Positions 18,994-30,420 of a stretch of DNA of 32,473 bases are shown here, piece after piece (positions within the stretch are counted from its first letter, which is position 1; each line of letters opens with the position of its first letter). The translations under genes and the position numbers were made by a program. The stretch comes from Daldinia sp. FL1419. Taxonomy: Eukaryota > Ascomycota > Sordariomycetes > Xylariales > Hypoxylaceae. Below the pieces are notes generated by a model, which searched no databases, was not told the origin of the DNA, and was given only the letters and a program-made list of their open reading frames with translations. The stretch covers positions 1 through 32,473 of the forward strand of contig MU623587.1 of NCBI GenBank assembly GCA_025201765.1, given 5' to 3'.

Positions 18994-21861
18994 ATGTCCA
19001 CCACTCCCGTTCCGCCTGAGGACCAGGCGAGATTGCTGGAAGATGCTTTGGTTGCTGTGCGCCAGCAGACTGCACTTATGCGCAAATGTCTCGACACACC
19101 AGGTAAACTCATGGACGCCCTTAAGTGCTGGTATGTTTTATCGTGACCCAATTGCCAACCACACTTTGCTATCTGCCTGGCTTCCATCGCTCTCGTAGCC
19201 AACTAACTGGGTAATGTAGTTCCACTTTGGTCGCCGAGCTACGGACAAGCAGCCTGGGTCCCAAACAATACTACGAACTATACATGGCCGTATTTGATGC
19301 GTTGCGCTATCTTTCGGTACACCTTCGCGAAAACCATCCTCATAATCACCTCGCCGACCTCTACGAGCTTGTTCAATATGCTGGTAATATTATTCCACGT
19401 TTGTATCTCATGATAACCGTCGGTACCGCGTATATGTCTATACCCGAAGCGCCGGTCAAAGAATTAATGAAGGATATGATGGATATGAGCCGCGGCGTCC
19501 AACACCCTATACGCGGCCTATTCCTTCGCTATTACTTATCTGGCCAAGCTAGAGACTACCTGCCCACCGGCGACGGCGATGGTCCCGAAGGAAACCTCCA
19601 GGATTCAATTAATTTTATTCTGACCAATTTCGTCGAGATGAACAAACTCTGGGTCCGGTTGCAGCACCAGGGACATTCGCGAGAACGGGAACAGAGAACC
19701 AAGGAGCGCAAGGAGCTGCAGCTTCTCGTGGGCAGTAATATCGTGCGGCTAAGCCAATTGGTGGATCTCGAAGCTTACAAGAACGGTATTCTGGCCCCGC
19801 TACTGGAACAGGTCGTACAATGCCGTGATGTCCTGGCCCAAGAGTATCTTTTAGAGATAATCACCCAGGTTTTCCCGGACGAGTTCCATTTACATACCCT
19901 GGATCAATTCTTGGGTGCAGTATCGCGACTGAATCCTCATGTGAACGTCAAGGCTATCGTAATTGGCTTGATGGATAGGTTATCCGCCTACGCTGAACGG
20001 GAATCCCAAGAAGGAGTTGTAGAAGATAGAGCGAAACTGGAGGAAGAAGCCTTGTCGAGTCTCTTAGAAAAAGTTCGACTAGGGAAAGAGCAACAGGAAG
20101 CGAAGCCAACACCGGAAGATGCCTCCGCCGATGCAAACGGGGAGCATGCCAATGGCGAGCCTACGGAGCCTACGGAGCCTGCCGAGGCTGATGCGCCGGC
20201 GGAATCAGAACCTGCTCCCTCGGTGGCAGAAACTGAAACAACGGCCGTCGATAAAGAATCAGACGATTCTCCCGAAACACCCAAGAAGCAGCGTGGAATT
20301 CCTCCCCACGTGAAGCTTTACGAGGTTTTCTTTGAACAAGTGAACAATCTTGTCAATGTGCAGCATCTTCCTATCCAAGACACAATTGCGCTTCTAGTCT
20401 CCCTTACTAACCTTTCCTTAAACATATACCCTAACCGATTAGACTACGTGGACCAGATTTTGGACTATGCGAACCGCAAGGTTAAAGAACATGCTAACAG
20501 TGCCGACCTCCACTCTGCGCCGGCACAACAAAGCCTGCTTGCACTCCTGCAAGCCCCTCTCAAGAGATACATTTCCATATTCACAGCCCTATCACTTCCC
20601 ACATACGTACCCCTCTTCCAATCGCAGACTTACCCAACGAGAAGAGCTGTTGCAGGCGAAGTCGCTAGGACTTTACTACGTAACCAAACTGTGATATCTA
20701 CAGAAACCCAGCTAGAGAATGTTCTCGAGATTCTGAAAGTATTAATTAAGGAGGGCTCGCAACCTCCTGCAGGCTATCCCGGAGGGCCGCAGCGACGAGC
20801 TTTAGAGACGGACGAAACGATGGAGGAACAGGGCTGGCTAGCAAGAATTGTTCACCTATTGAACGGTGAAAACAACGATATACAGTTCCGTCTCCTTCAG
20901 ATGGCACGTAAGGCGTTTGCTGAAGGAAACGAAAGGATCCGTACGACCACTCCTCCCATAATTACAGCTGGTATGAAGCTAGCGCGTCGGTTCAAGGCCA
21001 GGGAGCACTATGACGACAATTGGGAGACGCAGCTAAGTGCTTTATATAAGTTCATGCATTCCGCAATCTCCGCCATTTATACGAGAGTCAACGGATCTGG
21101 TGCTGCCGAACTATCTCTGCGTTTGTTTTCTGCCTGCGGTCAATCCGCTGATATGACGAGTTTCGAAGAAGTTTCGTATGAGTTCTTTGCGCAGGCTTTC
21201 ACCGTGTACGAAGAGGCTATTTCGGACTCGAAGGCGCAGTTCCAAGCAGTATGCATTATTGCCAATGCGTTACACCAGACGAGGAACTTTGGAAAAGAGA
21301 ACTACGATACCCTGATCACAAAGTGCGCCCTTCACGGAAGTAAGCTACTACGTAAGCCGGATCAATGCAGAGCTGTATATCTAGCCAGCCACCTATGGTG
21401 GGCTACGCCAATGACTGCTATCGACGAGTCGGATGAAAATGTAAGTGTTGGGATCTTCATTAAGGTTGGATACTAAGCTAATTTTCATAGCTCTACCGAG
21501 ATGGAAAGCGGGTACTGGAATGCTTGCAACGGGCTTTACGCGTTGCGGATTCCTGCATGGAACAAGCGACCTCGATCGAATTATTCGTTGAGATTTTGGA
21601 TCGTTACGTATACTACTTTGACCAACAGAACGAATCGGTAGGAAATCTTATCTTTGCAGCTATTATGATTTAAACTAATCGCATATTAAACAGGTCACTA
21701 CAAAATACATTAATGGGCTAATTGAGTTAATTCACTCCAACTTGAACACGAACCAACAGGATTCGGCAAGCGTGGAGAACAGTAGGCGGCATTTCAAGCA
21801 CACGCTGGATAATATCGCATCCAGACAATACGAAGGAGTGATTCTACACCCACAGAAGTAA
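18994..21861 (+). CDS. VPS35: Retromer subunit Vps35
   Basis: The large scaffold of the retromer, which recycles cargo receptors from endosomes to the Golgi; it binds Vps26 near its N-terminus and Vps29 near its C-terminus. The model has four exons: 18994-19130, 19220-21440, 21491-21637, 21694-21861. It gives 890 residues, within the usual fungal range. Introns of 89, 50 and 56 bp have GTATGT, GTAAGT and GTAGGA donors. Family landmarks: MRKCLDTPGKLMDALKC at the start, VAELRTSSLGPKQYYELYMA, and the PRLYLM motif at residues 105-110 needed for Vps26 binding. Alpha-solenoid helices run through to ASRQYEGVILHPQK. Residues of about 338-402 form an acidic, Pro/Glu/Ala-rich insert (EPTEPTEPAEADAPAE) that is probably a disordered loop, with a GAGCCTACG triplet repeat in the DNA. 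Nothing is broken. The ATG was chosen because upstream codons in the frame are non-ATG. Confidence 0.96.
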
Positions 21862-22916
21862 TGATACCTAGGTACGATATAGGAATATGGTCAAGGGGGG
21901 AAGAAGCGTCTGGGTTCGTATTCGAGCGGTTGCATAGTGTCATTGAGATAGCTCACTACGACGTGCGTAAGTTTGCGTAGTGAGAAAGTTGTACCAATGG
22001 GTTTTTTTTTCTTTTCAGGGAAAAGAGAGCGTCGCCGCGGTCCTGTTTGTTAGAGATAACCGTGTACATATGTATAATTTCTGACGGTTTTAAAGGATTC
22101 GTCGGGCTTCTCAGAGGAGTCTAGGCGTGCATTTAACAAGTTACCTACTAATAAGTGCCGGGGTGGGGGTGGGGGTGACTCGACCCTTTGCACGTATCAC
22201 TGATACCTCATTTTCGACTTTACTTGCCTCTTCGAATTTTTAATGATATATTGATGATTTACCTTTATTTGGCTTCATCTGAAAAATTATGGTTTTTGAT
22301 TTAATTCGGTAGATCAGGGGGTACATGCTTTTTATCAGATCTGCGCGTGTATATTTACGTAGCGGCTGGGCAGTATCAAGTTCTTGTACTTATATCTACC
22401 CCTGATTGTGGCAGTGCTTCGATGACTAACCTGGAGGGATTCATCGCAGTCAAGCAGTTATGTAGTACCCGCGTGCCGCGTGCTCCGCAATTCTAGGTAG
22501 TCGCCTGGTAGCGCTAAACATAACTTAACGCACTAACCTTTGGGAGAGGGAGACCTTGAATTCAGAACACCGTTGAGACATCAGCATCCCAACTACTTTT
22601 TATTTTTTCGCCTCATGTTTGAATAATTTCTTAATAAATCAATTCTTCTAGTTTTTTTTTCCCAGTCCACCAATGACCACCACGGTGGTATTTGGTTTTA
22701 TGCTTGCACCATTTCCTTGAATTTAAAATTCCTACTCGAATCAATTTCGCTCCTTTATCGTGACTCGGCTTTTAACCACTCGTTTAAACAAATCACTGCG
22801 ACAAGCAATTCAAGTATCTATAACGCGTACTTACCGGACATATCTTACTGTAGAAATCTAAACTTTCACGACTTATCCATCAACCCACGATACATCAATG
22901 ACGTTGTATTATCAAG
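21862..22916. other. Intergenic region, Vps35 / M28 peptidase
   Basis: No gene is apparent. An exact TACCTAGGTA palindrome sits at 21865-21874, four bases after the Vps35 stop codon, and a G-rich run at 22160-22175. The small frame at 22717-23034 is a 5' leader overlap of the next gene and is not coding. Confidence 0.5.
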
Positions 22917-25663
22917 ATGCCCTCCGAAAAGTCTCAGTATATACCACCACCACCTATACCCACCTACGATGAAGCGACCGGTGCCAATTCTGGGTCTTCC
23001 CGATCCAACTGGCCCCCGCCTCGTTCGCCTATAGATACAAGACCCGATCACGAAACAGAAGCGCAATCTCTCCTTTCATCACGTCCTAGGCAGGCAGATT
23101 CGTCGAGACGTGCACCACAAGGGTACCGGCCACCTTATGTAGAATCGGATGACGAAGGATCGCAATGGACCCTCGATGACGACGAAAGTGACGAGGGCGA
23201 AGATGCGCAGGTTCGCCGAGAAATGCAAGAGTTGGAAGTTGAGGATCCCCTAGGTGAATCGAGTTCAAGAATGTCTTCTTCATCGTGGACGAAACGAATA
23301 ACATCCTCGTTACCGCAATGGAAGTGGCGATGGCGATGGCGGCTCCCTCGGTTTACTGTTCGATTACCTCGCCAGAGCGATGGTGCAGATAATACAGATA
23401 CGGAATCTAGCGAACCGAGAAGGAGGTTTAAGTTGCCGAGTATCAACAGCGCTGCAGCTATTCTTCTGGTTGGTAGGTTACTCGCGGTTTTCCTCATCCT
23501 AGGTTTCCTATACCTCTTGTTTACGAGCGGTATCTTCTCGAATATGTCGAGGCGCATCGGCAGCCACATGTTCGACCCCGAAGCTGTGCGCCAATACGTG
23601 CAGGGCGAAGTCAACTCGGATATGTTAAGGAACACGTTAAGGCACTTTACCGGTTATGCGCACATCGCAGGAACCGAAGGTGACTATGCGCTCGCGATGG
23701 ACGTGCGAAATGATTTCATAAAATTTGGCCTAGAGGACGTCGCGGTCGACGACTATTATGTGTACCTGAATTACCCCAAAGCCGATGGCAGAGCTGTTGA
23801 GATTATGTCCGAAGACGGGAAGGCGGCTAAGTGGAAAGCTACCCTTGAAGAAGAGGAACTCGGTGAAAGGACGGCTGGCCGCCAGACATTTGTCTTTCAT
23901 GGGCATTCCAAAGCGGGCGACGTGAAAGGACCACTAATATATGCTAACTACGGGTCGAGAGAGGATTTCAAGAGGCTTTCTGATAAGGGCATTAACACCA
24001 AGGGCGCAATCGCGCTCGTACGCTACTATGGCACACAGGGCGACCGGGCTTTAAAGGTTAAAGCAGCTGAAATGGCTGGATTTGCTGGATGCATCATATA
24101 CAGCGACCCGGCAGAAGATGGCTTCTTAAAAGGGGAACCGGCGCCTCTAGGGCGGTATATGCCCCCTGACGGCGTTCAACGAGGAGCGGTCAGCTTGATG
24201 AGTTGGGTAGTAGGAGACGTACTTACGCCCGGCTGGGGAAGCAAGAAGGGCCAACCGCGAATGAGGTTGGAGCAGGCGGCAGGTCTTGTTAAGATTCCAA
24301 GTCTTCCCCTTGCCTGGCGTGATGCTCAAGTGCTTCTACAACACATTCAAGGCATCGGCGAGCCATGTCCAGATGATTGGCGGGGTGGCGTACCGGAAGT
24401 CGACTGGTGGACCGGAAACTCCTCGTCGCCGATAGTGCGACTGAAGAACGAACAGGACGAAGAAGAGCAACAAGAGATCTGGAACGTATACGGGAAGATC
24501 ATTGGTGTTGAGCAAAATGAGAAATCCGTAATCATTGGCAACCATCGTGATGCCTGGGCTTTCGGTGCCACCGATCCAAATTCGGGTACGGCCGTTATGC
24601 TAGAGGTTGCCCGTATATTTGGCGATCTTCTAGCCCGGGGCTGGCGACCGCTTCGTACGATCGAGTTCATGAGTTGGGATGCCGAAGAGTACAACTTAAT
24701 TGGAAGTACTGAATTTGTTGAACAGAACATGGAAAATCTCCAGAAGAATGCGTTCGCGTACATCAACCTTGATACCGCTATTTCGGGCCAGGAATTTCAT
24801 GCTTCCGCGTCTCCAGTGTTCCGCAAAGTCGTTTACAAGGTAATCGACAGAGTCTTCGACCCTATTTTAAACAATACGCTTCGCGCGTTGTGGGACGAAC
24901 GCAATGGAGAGCTCGAGGGCCTTGGTGCTGGCAGTGACTACGTGGCGTTCCAGGATATGGCGGGTACCAGTTCTATCGACATTCGTTTCGATGGGGCAGC
25001 CCATCCCTACCATTCTTCGTACGACAATTTCGACTGGATGGATCGTGTAGGAGACCAAGGCTTCATATACCACAATCTCCTTAGCCAAGTCCTTGGCCTC
25101 CTAATTCTAGAACTGGCCGATCGACCGATATTACCATTTGATATGGGCAATTATGCGCTTGCTCTTGGTCAATATTTGGATGGCCTAGGACAATGGGCCG
25201 AAGACAAGGGAGTTAATGGGCACTTCAATCTGGACCCTATCAAAACTGCAATTCAGGAGGTGGAGAAGGCCATTGCCGAATTCGAGAAGTGGGAGACGGA
25301 CTGGCAACAGAGCGTCGTAGCGGCAAACGGCTGGGAGCCGGTGGGCCTAACACAGCGGAGAGGTGATTATAATAGCCGCATGGCGAATTTTGAGACTAAT
25401 CTTCTAGACTTAGAATTCGGTGGCGGGGTACGTTGAAGCCTCTTCATACATTTCAATCTCATATTAACAAGTTATTATAGATCCCAAACCGAACGCAATT
25501 CAAACACGTTGTCTTCGGCCCACAGTTATGGTCCGGATATGACGAGGCCTATTTTCCGGCTATTCGGGATGCCGTCGATGCGGAAGATTGGCCGTTAGTC
25601 CAAGCGATCATTGACAAAACCGCGCGTATAATAAGGGATGCCGCCAAGGCGTTGTTAGAATAA
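22917..25663 (+). CDS. Membrane M28 glutamate carboxypeptidase / transferrin-receptor-like protein
   Basis: A type II membrane protein of 897 residues: exon 1 22917-25427, a 53-bp intron (GTACGT...TTATAG), exon 2 25481-25663. It is related to human glutamate carboxypeptidase II and yeast Tre1/Tre2, and probably sits in the vacuolar/endosomal membrane or plasma membrane. Residues 1-177 form a long, disordered, acidic then basic cytosolic tail containing PPPPIPTY and RPPYVESDDE (close to, but not exactly, PPxY) and a WKWRWRWRW patch. A membrane span lies at about 178-203. Then come a PA domain (about 320-470), the M28 peptidase domain, and a TfR-like dimerisation domain (about 760-897). All zinc-site residues are kept: H543, D553, the E590-E591 pair, D619 and H699, so catalytic activity is likely. 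It may also act in ubiquitin-ligase adaptor sorting as Tre1/2 do; that is inference. Confidence 0.93.
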
Positions 25664-26159
25664 GTGGCCCAAGACGCCCACATTTCTGGGAGCTTCTTGC
25701 GAGTCATATATGCATTGCTCGGCGTTAGCGGGGAAATTCTTTTTGGAAGGGGGAGGGATGGATTACCATTGTATTGTACCTATAAGGGAGTTCAGTCTCA
25801 TACATGTTACCTAGATTACTTCAGGGTACCCATCACATAACCTTCGAGGCTCGGCTGGGAACAAGACTCGACAGATTTCATTAGAAGAAAAGATGAATTC
25901 CGTGGTCTTGGAGAAATAAACAATCAGCGAAACTTTTTTTTTTTTTTTTTCTTGATACATGTCTACCGACTTTTATGTTCCGAGTTTGTCTAATGTACAA
26001 GTCTTCTATTTTTACATGCAACCTGCTTGTTGATAGGCAGTGGGTTTTCTACGGTACAAGGCCTCCCGGAGACTCGACGTAGCGAAATAGCAAATCACTA
26101 GTAACATCACATAGTTACGTCCAGTGCGCAAGGAGGAAGATGTAGGCGACGGGGAAACG
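25664..26159. other. Convergent intergenic region
   Basis: This is the shared 3' space between the M28 gene and the GRF gene, which run toward each other. It contains a 17-base T run (25934-25950). No RNA gene or ORF is visible. Confidence 0.55.
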
Positions 26160-27370
26160 TTACTCGGCCTCGGGGTATACTATTCGTCCGAAATATGCGT
26201 TTACTTCAGCCTTGGATAGCGGGTTCTCCCAGTCTCCGTCTTTGAACAAGCACTTGTTGGTGGCGCACCTGTAGAAAAGCACCCTGGGGGTTTCGACCCG
26301 CTCGCTCGAGATGTCCTCGCGCGTCGGGTAGCCGCAGTTGCACGTGGGGTTGCGGCTATAGACGCCGGCGGCGTCGGCCCAGCAGATGAAGTTTTGGCAC
26401 TGGGGTGGGTGGGAGGGTTAGTTTTTGGAAAGATAGTTTGGAAAGGGGGGGGGGGCTACGTTACCTGCGCACACGTGTAGAACCATCGATCCGGGTTGTG
26501 GATAGATCGGGAATACTTGACCTCGAAGCCTTGGTGGTCGTAGCCTCGGCGGCAGCGCAGGGGGGCGCGAGACGGGAAGCACGGGTGGCGGAAGGGGACG
26601 CCTGGAGGGGGAGGCGTGGCTGGGGTTGCGTTGGACGAGGAGGGAACTAAGGCTCTGCTGAAGGGGATCGGGGCTAGGGACGGGCCTTGGTCGTAGTGCC
26701 GCTGGGTGTCGGGGGAAATCAGGAAGGATTTTTCGTCCTCGTCTTCCTCGTCTTCCTCGTCCTCGTCCTCGTCTTCGTGTTTGACCACCGGGGTTGGGGG
26801 GCCGGAGGGGTAGCCAGGGTCGTATTCGTCGGGCTCAGTTTTTACGGTGACCTGGGCTGTTTCCATGCGGCGCTTACGGGGCGACTCGGTGTCCCCTTCG
26901 CCATCCGTGTCTAGCGCAGCAACGGTTCGGCTGCGCTTCGGAGTCACGGGCGACAGGGCTTGGGTGTTGCTGCTGCTACCGGTTTCTGCCACCGTCGTTC
27001 CGGACAGATCCAGTGTTTCCGATTTTACGGTTACCGGCTTTGCTTCCATCGGAGGGATGCGATCAGCTATCTCATGTCCGCAGCTTGCTTTCTGCTGTTC
27101 ATTCTGCTGTTCAATTTCTTCTCGAACTTCCAGCTGAGTTTCGGTCAGAACCTTAGGAGTATTTTTGGCGGGCAGTAGGTCCTCTCCAGATGGACTCGGA
27201 GTGCTGGGAGATTCCTGTGGATCACCATCTTTCTCGGAGACAGCTGAGGTGGGCTGCGATGCAGTTGGCGTAGGTGCTACTGCTGTCTCTCCGGAAGACG
27301 CCTCGACAGCTTCAGGATCTCTAGTAGTGCATGTCCTAAAGAGTTTTCGAATTAGGTATTCAAACCCCAT
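26160..27370 (-). CDS. GRF zinc-finger protein with long disordered N-terminus
   Basis: A likely nuclear protein of 370-381 residues. Exon A is 27370-26465 and exon B 26399-26160, joined across a 65-bp intron whose pyrimidine tract includes 11 C. About 265 residues are low-complexity: Pro/Ser/Thr-rich, SUMO-site-like (VKSE, VKTE, VKHE), basic patches KRSR and PRKRR suggesting nuclear entry, and an acidic run HEDEDEDEEDEEDEDE. The end holds a GRF-type finger (LRCRRGYDHQG, NPDRWFYTCAQC, FICWADAAG) and a second Cys-rich unit (TCNCGYPT, LFYRCATNKCLF). GRF fingers bind single-stranded DNA or RNA in proteins such as APE2, TOP3A and NEIL3. No catalytic domain is present, so a role in DNA repair or transcription is only a guess. 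The start is ambiguous: ATG 27370, or an ATG split by an intron at 27400-27401/27335. Confidence 0.82.
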
Positions 27371-27399
27371 AGCGCCAGTTTTTCGATTATCTTACTTAC
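27336..27399 (-). other. Candidate intron splitting the GRF gene start codon
   Basis: On the minus strand, GTAAGTAAG (from 27399) and CTTTAG (ending 27336), with CCTAAT as branch site, frame a 64-bp intron. Splicing joins AT (27401-27400) to G (27335), making an ATG in frame with the protein (M-T-C-T-T-R-D-P). Without splicing the same AT reads ATG-TAA at once, and the next ATG (27370) lies inside this intron. Seen directly; use of the splice is inferred. Confidence 0.45.
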
Positions 27400-27401
27400 A
27401 T

Positions 27402-30400
27402 GTTAACGACGAGTAGTTTCGATGCAAAGAGAAAGGGACTAGAATAATCCAAAGATTGGAAGAATCTGTGGCACTTACGGTTGTGGTCACAGCCTGGGTT
27501 GCCTGTTTACATCAATCGAGAAGGGGGAAAAAGAATTGGTTTTTTTTTTTCCTTCGTTTTCCAGGGAGATCTCGTTGCCCCGAGAGTAGTGGGAGTGGGG
27601 AGTTAGTCGATCGTCATGCAGCCGTGATGTTTGAAGCCGTCGGTGTTACGGTATTGTTCGTTGCTAGTCGTCAAATCCGATGATGGCTTTTCATGGCAAC
27701 CATCGAGGTGTCTGCGAAAAAACAGGGACAACAGGTACGTACATATCCTCTTCTTTTCTATTTATTTCCCCCATTGTTCACCGCCTTAGAATCCCAAAGC
27801 ACTTCTTTTCCTCCTAATAAGTTCCGCCTATCTTTATGCCTTGCACTAGCAGTATCAATCGCTGTGTCTACGAAGCGATGCTCACCTGAACTCGAGGAGG
27901 ATCTAGCTGCGCTAAGGGAAGCGCGGTTATTGGTTGCCATAGGGTTGAAGGACTGTTGGCAACGCCACGGCTGAAAACTAGGCTGGGTGTGCATTCTGCT
28001 GCGGGGACCCGGTTGGGACTCCGCTTCTGCTGGCTTGAAATAGATTACCTATGGCCTATCGTGCTTGTTGGACTTCGACCGGGACATCTGGTTGGGTTCG
28101 TCAGACCCGCGCCAGTGTCGTGGTGTTGCTGGGCGGGTTCTTGGGAGGAGGCTATACGGCTTGGATTTTATAGGAGCTGGTTCGAAAGGATGGGAAGGGG
28201 GTTTCTAGCTAGCCAGTTACCACGATAGTTGAGTTTGTTGCCATGTCTGCTGGCTTGCATCGACTCCGTATTCGGCGTGTAGGCGTTAGATATGGTCAGC
28301 CGCATGATACGATGCACATTTCCTGGCAATCAAACGGTGACGGGGTAAACCCACCATATATTATCTATATTCTAATTTACGTTGAGGTTGAGCGTCAGAG
28401 TATCTATCTAGATGGAGATTAGGTATGATATCCTGCATCCCCGTAAAGAGCTTGCATATTCCACTGCAGCAGGCCATGGGTTGGCTACCTGTCTTCTGCA
28501 TGCAGACGGCAGATTGCTTAGGAGTATATGCCGGTATTTACTACTCTCGATTTCTGCACACCTAGTTGCTCCTCTTCCCCGACAGAGGTCCGAATACAAT
28601 CATAATCTAGGTAGGCATGAAACAAGGAATAACATACTTGAAAATAGGTAATTAGGCAAGTACTTAGTTTGTCTTCATGTTTCTTGAGTCCTGTATGAGT
28701 GTAGGATATGTGTCGGAGTTCATATCATAGAAATATAGGTTTTAATCAAAAGTCTTATACTAATAAATATCCATAGGCATTAAATTAAATGTTTTATTAA
28801 TGATATGCAAGTAGAACCTCGAGTAACCATATCTACGTAGCTATAAGTTTAAGTTACGACAGTTAGTTATAGCTTTCTTTCATAATATTGATTTTCTTTT
28901 ACTTTGTCTTTTGTATTAGCGATGCAAAATGTCTTCATGTACTACAGCATATATAAGTAGGTAGTTGTTTAGTTTAGACTTCAATAAAACTAAAAGCCAT
29001 TGGTCCTATCGAAATATCTAAATACGTGATAAACTTCTAGGTTAGTTTCTATTCAGTATATTTTCTCTTTGTAATCTTGTTAAACTCCTTCATCGGCTAG
29101 ATGCAAGTCTCATTCATAGATTGTAGATGTTTGTGACTCCCTTAGGCTAGCTATCAAAAGTCTTAGAGAAGTATTATTAATGTTCTCCTTGTAAGTTCAT
29201 AACCAGTGGTCTAATGTACTCTTTTGAATTTCAAATCTGGACTATACTTTAGGGGCCTATGTAATTGCACGCTTATTTTTTGCCTGTACTAAAGGATGGT
29301 GTAGTTCCTCGTAAAGCAGTGTTATGATATGCTATTCGAGAAAGTCGGTCTTAATATGGGGTTGGCTCTATATTGCATAGCTTCACTTCTACCCGGTTTC
29401 ATTTCATCGTATACGCCTTCAAGACCGCGATTCGCTCGTTATACATGCAAACTTGTGGCATGGTGAGACTAGTTACTCGAGTAACAAAGGATTTCAATAA
29501 CCGTGGTTAAGAAGAGAACGAGGATGAAGTCCAGGTAGTGTATACGTTGGTTGGTGGAGCCTGAGCCAGGTGAAGGATTATGTTTGTTCCTCGGTGTATA
29601 AAAGAGTGGAAACTCAGGGGAAGTAAAGATAATAACGTTTTCACTACGGTTAGGTTAGTTAGGTAACTATTGCATTACCGGAAGCTCCGCTTGGGTTTAC
29701 TGAGATCCTATTACCAAAGATGACTGATCGATCGAATAAGCTCTCCTCGATCTTGAAATTGTGTGAGACTCGATCATTTCTTAACTCCTTCCCTTTTTCC
29801 CTAACTCCTAAGACGACTATAACTCGGCTCTTAATAGCACATGCTTTTCAATCGAGTTGTCCTTGCTAAGTTGAAGAAAATAAAACATTAATGTGGGGAT
29901 TTGAGGCGGTCTACATATGATCGTGGCATGATCGAAAAGAGAACCGTGCCAATTCATACCCTTCTCTGGATCGTCCAGACCTCCCAGACCGGACGTAATT
30001 ATTACTGACCCTCTTGAAGGGTCCATGTAAGACCCAGCTTCATGCACGAAAGAGAGGATACCGAACAACATCTTTATCAGACGCCGGGGTCTTCTTCCTA
30101 GGTTAACTCTCCCTAGACTCGGGAATAATAAACAACGATTGGTTCGACGGGTGACGTCTACGGCAATACGGAGGACCTTGTTGGCCCGGGTAATTGAGAA
30201 CCCGGCTGGTCATTCGATTACTTGATAAGAGCGAGACCCTTGATGTTCTTCAGTAACGATGCTATTATTAACTTTTGTTTCCTTTTTTCCGCCCGCGTCG
30301 CGGCTCTACAATGCCTCGTATATATAAGTATTCCGCCACTGGATCGAATTGCCGGAACAGATCGCATCTCGACCTCAACTCTTAACAGGCAGTAGGGGAA

Positions 30401-30420
30401 ATCGAAGACGACAAGAAACA
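27402..30420. other. Three-kilobase gene-poor region
   Basis: No confident gene. A 93-codon ATG frame at 27693-27974 faces away from the GRF gene. Its first 14 codons (MATIEVSAKKQGQQ) end at a GTACGT donor-like site and its tail (SPELEEDLAALREARLLVAI) could be a helix, so a tiny spliced gene is possible but weak. From about 28650 to 29450 the DNA is AT-rich with no frames. A lone TATAAAAG at 29597-29604 is followed by no gene. No tRNA B-box (GGTTCGA) was found. Confidence 0.45.
30319..30328 (+). promoter_or_regulatory. TATA box of the F-box-like gene
   Basis: TATATATAAG lies 93 bases before the ATG at 30421, a usual spacing for fungal TATA promoters. Inferred from consensus and position only. 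Confidence 0.45.

Noticed and set aside
22717..23034. A small ORF before the M28 gene
   Set aside because: It overlaps the leader and start of the real gene in another frame and has no recognisable content.
29817..30071. An 84-codon minus-strand ORF
   Set aside because: It matches no family, has no promoter or intron signals, and its length is expected by chance.
28229..30420. tRNA or 5S rRNA genes in the gene-poor region
   Set aside because: No A-box/B-box pair or cloverleaf stem was found by eye on either strand.
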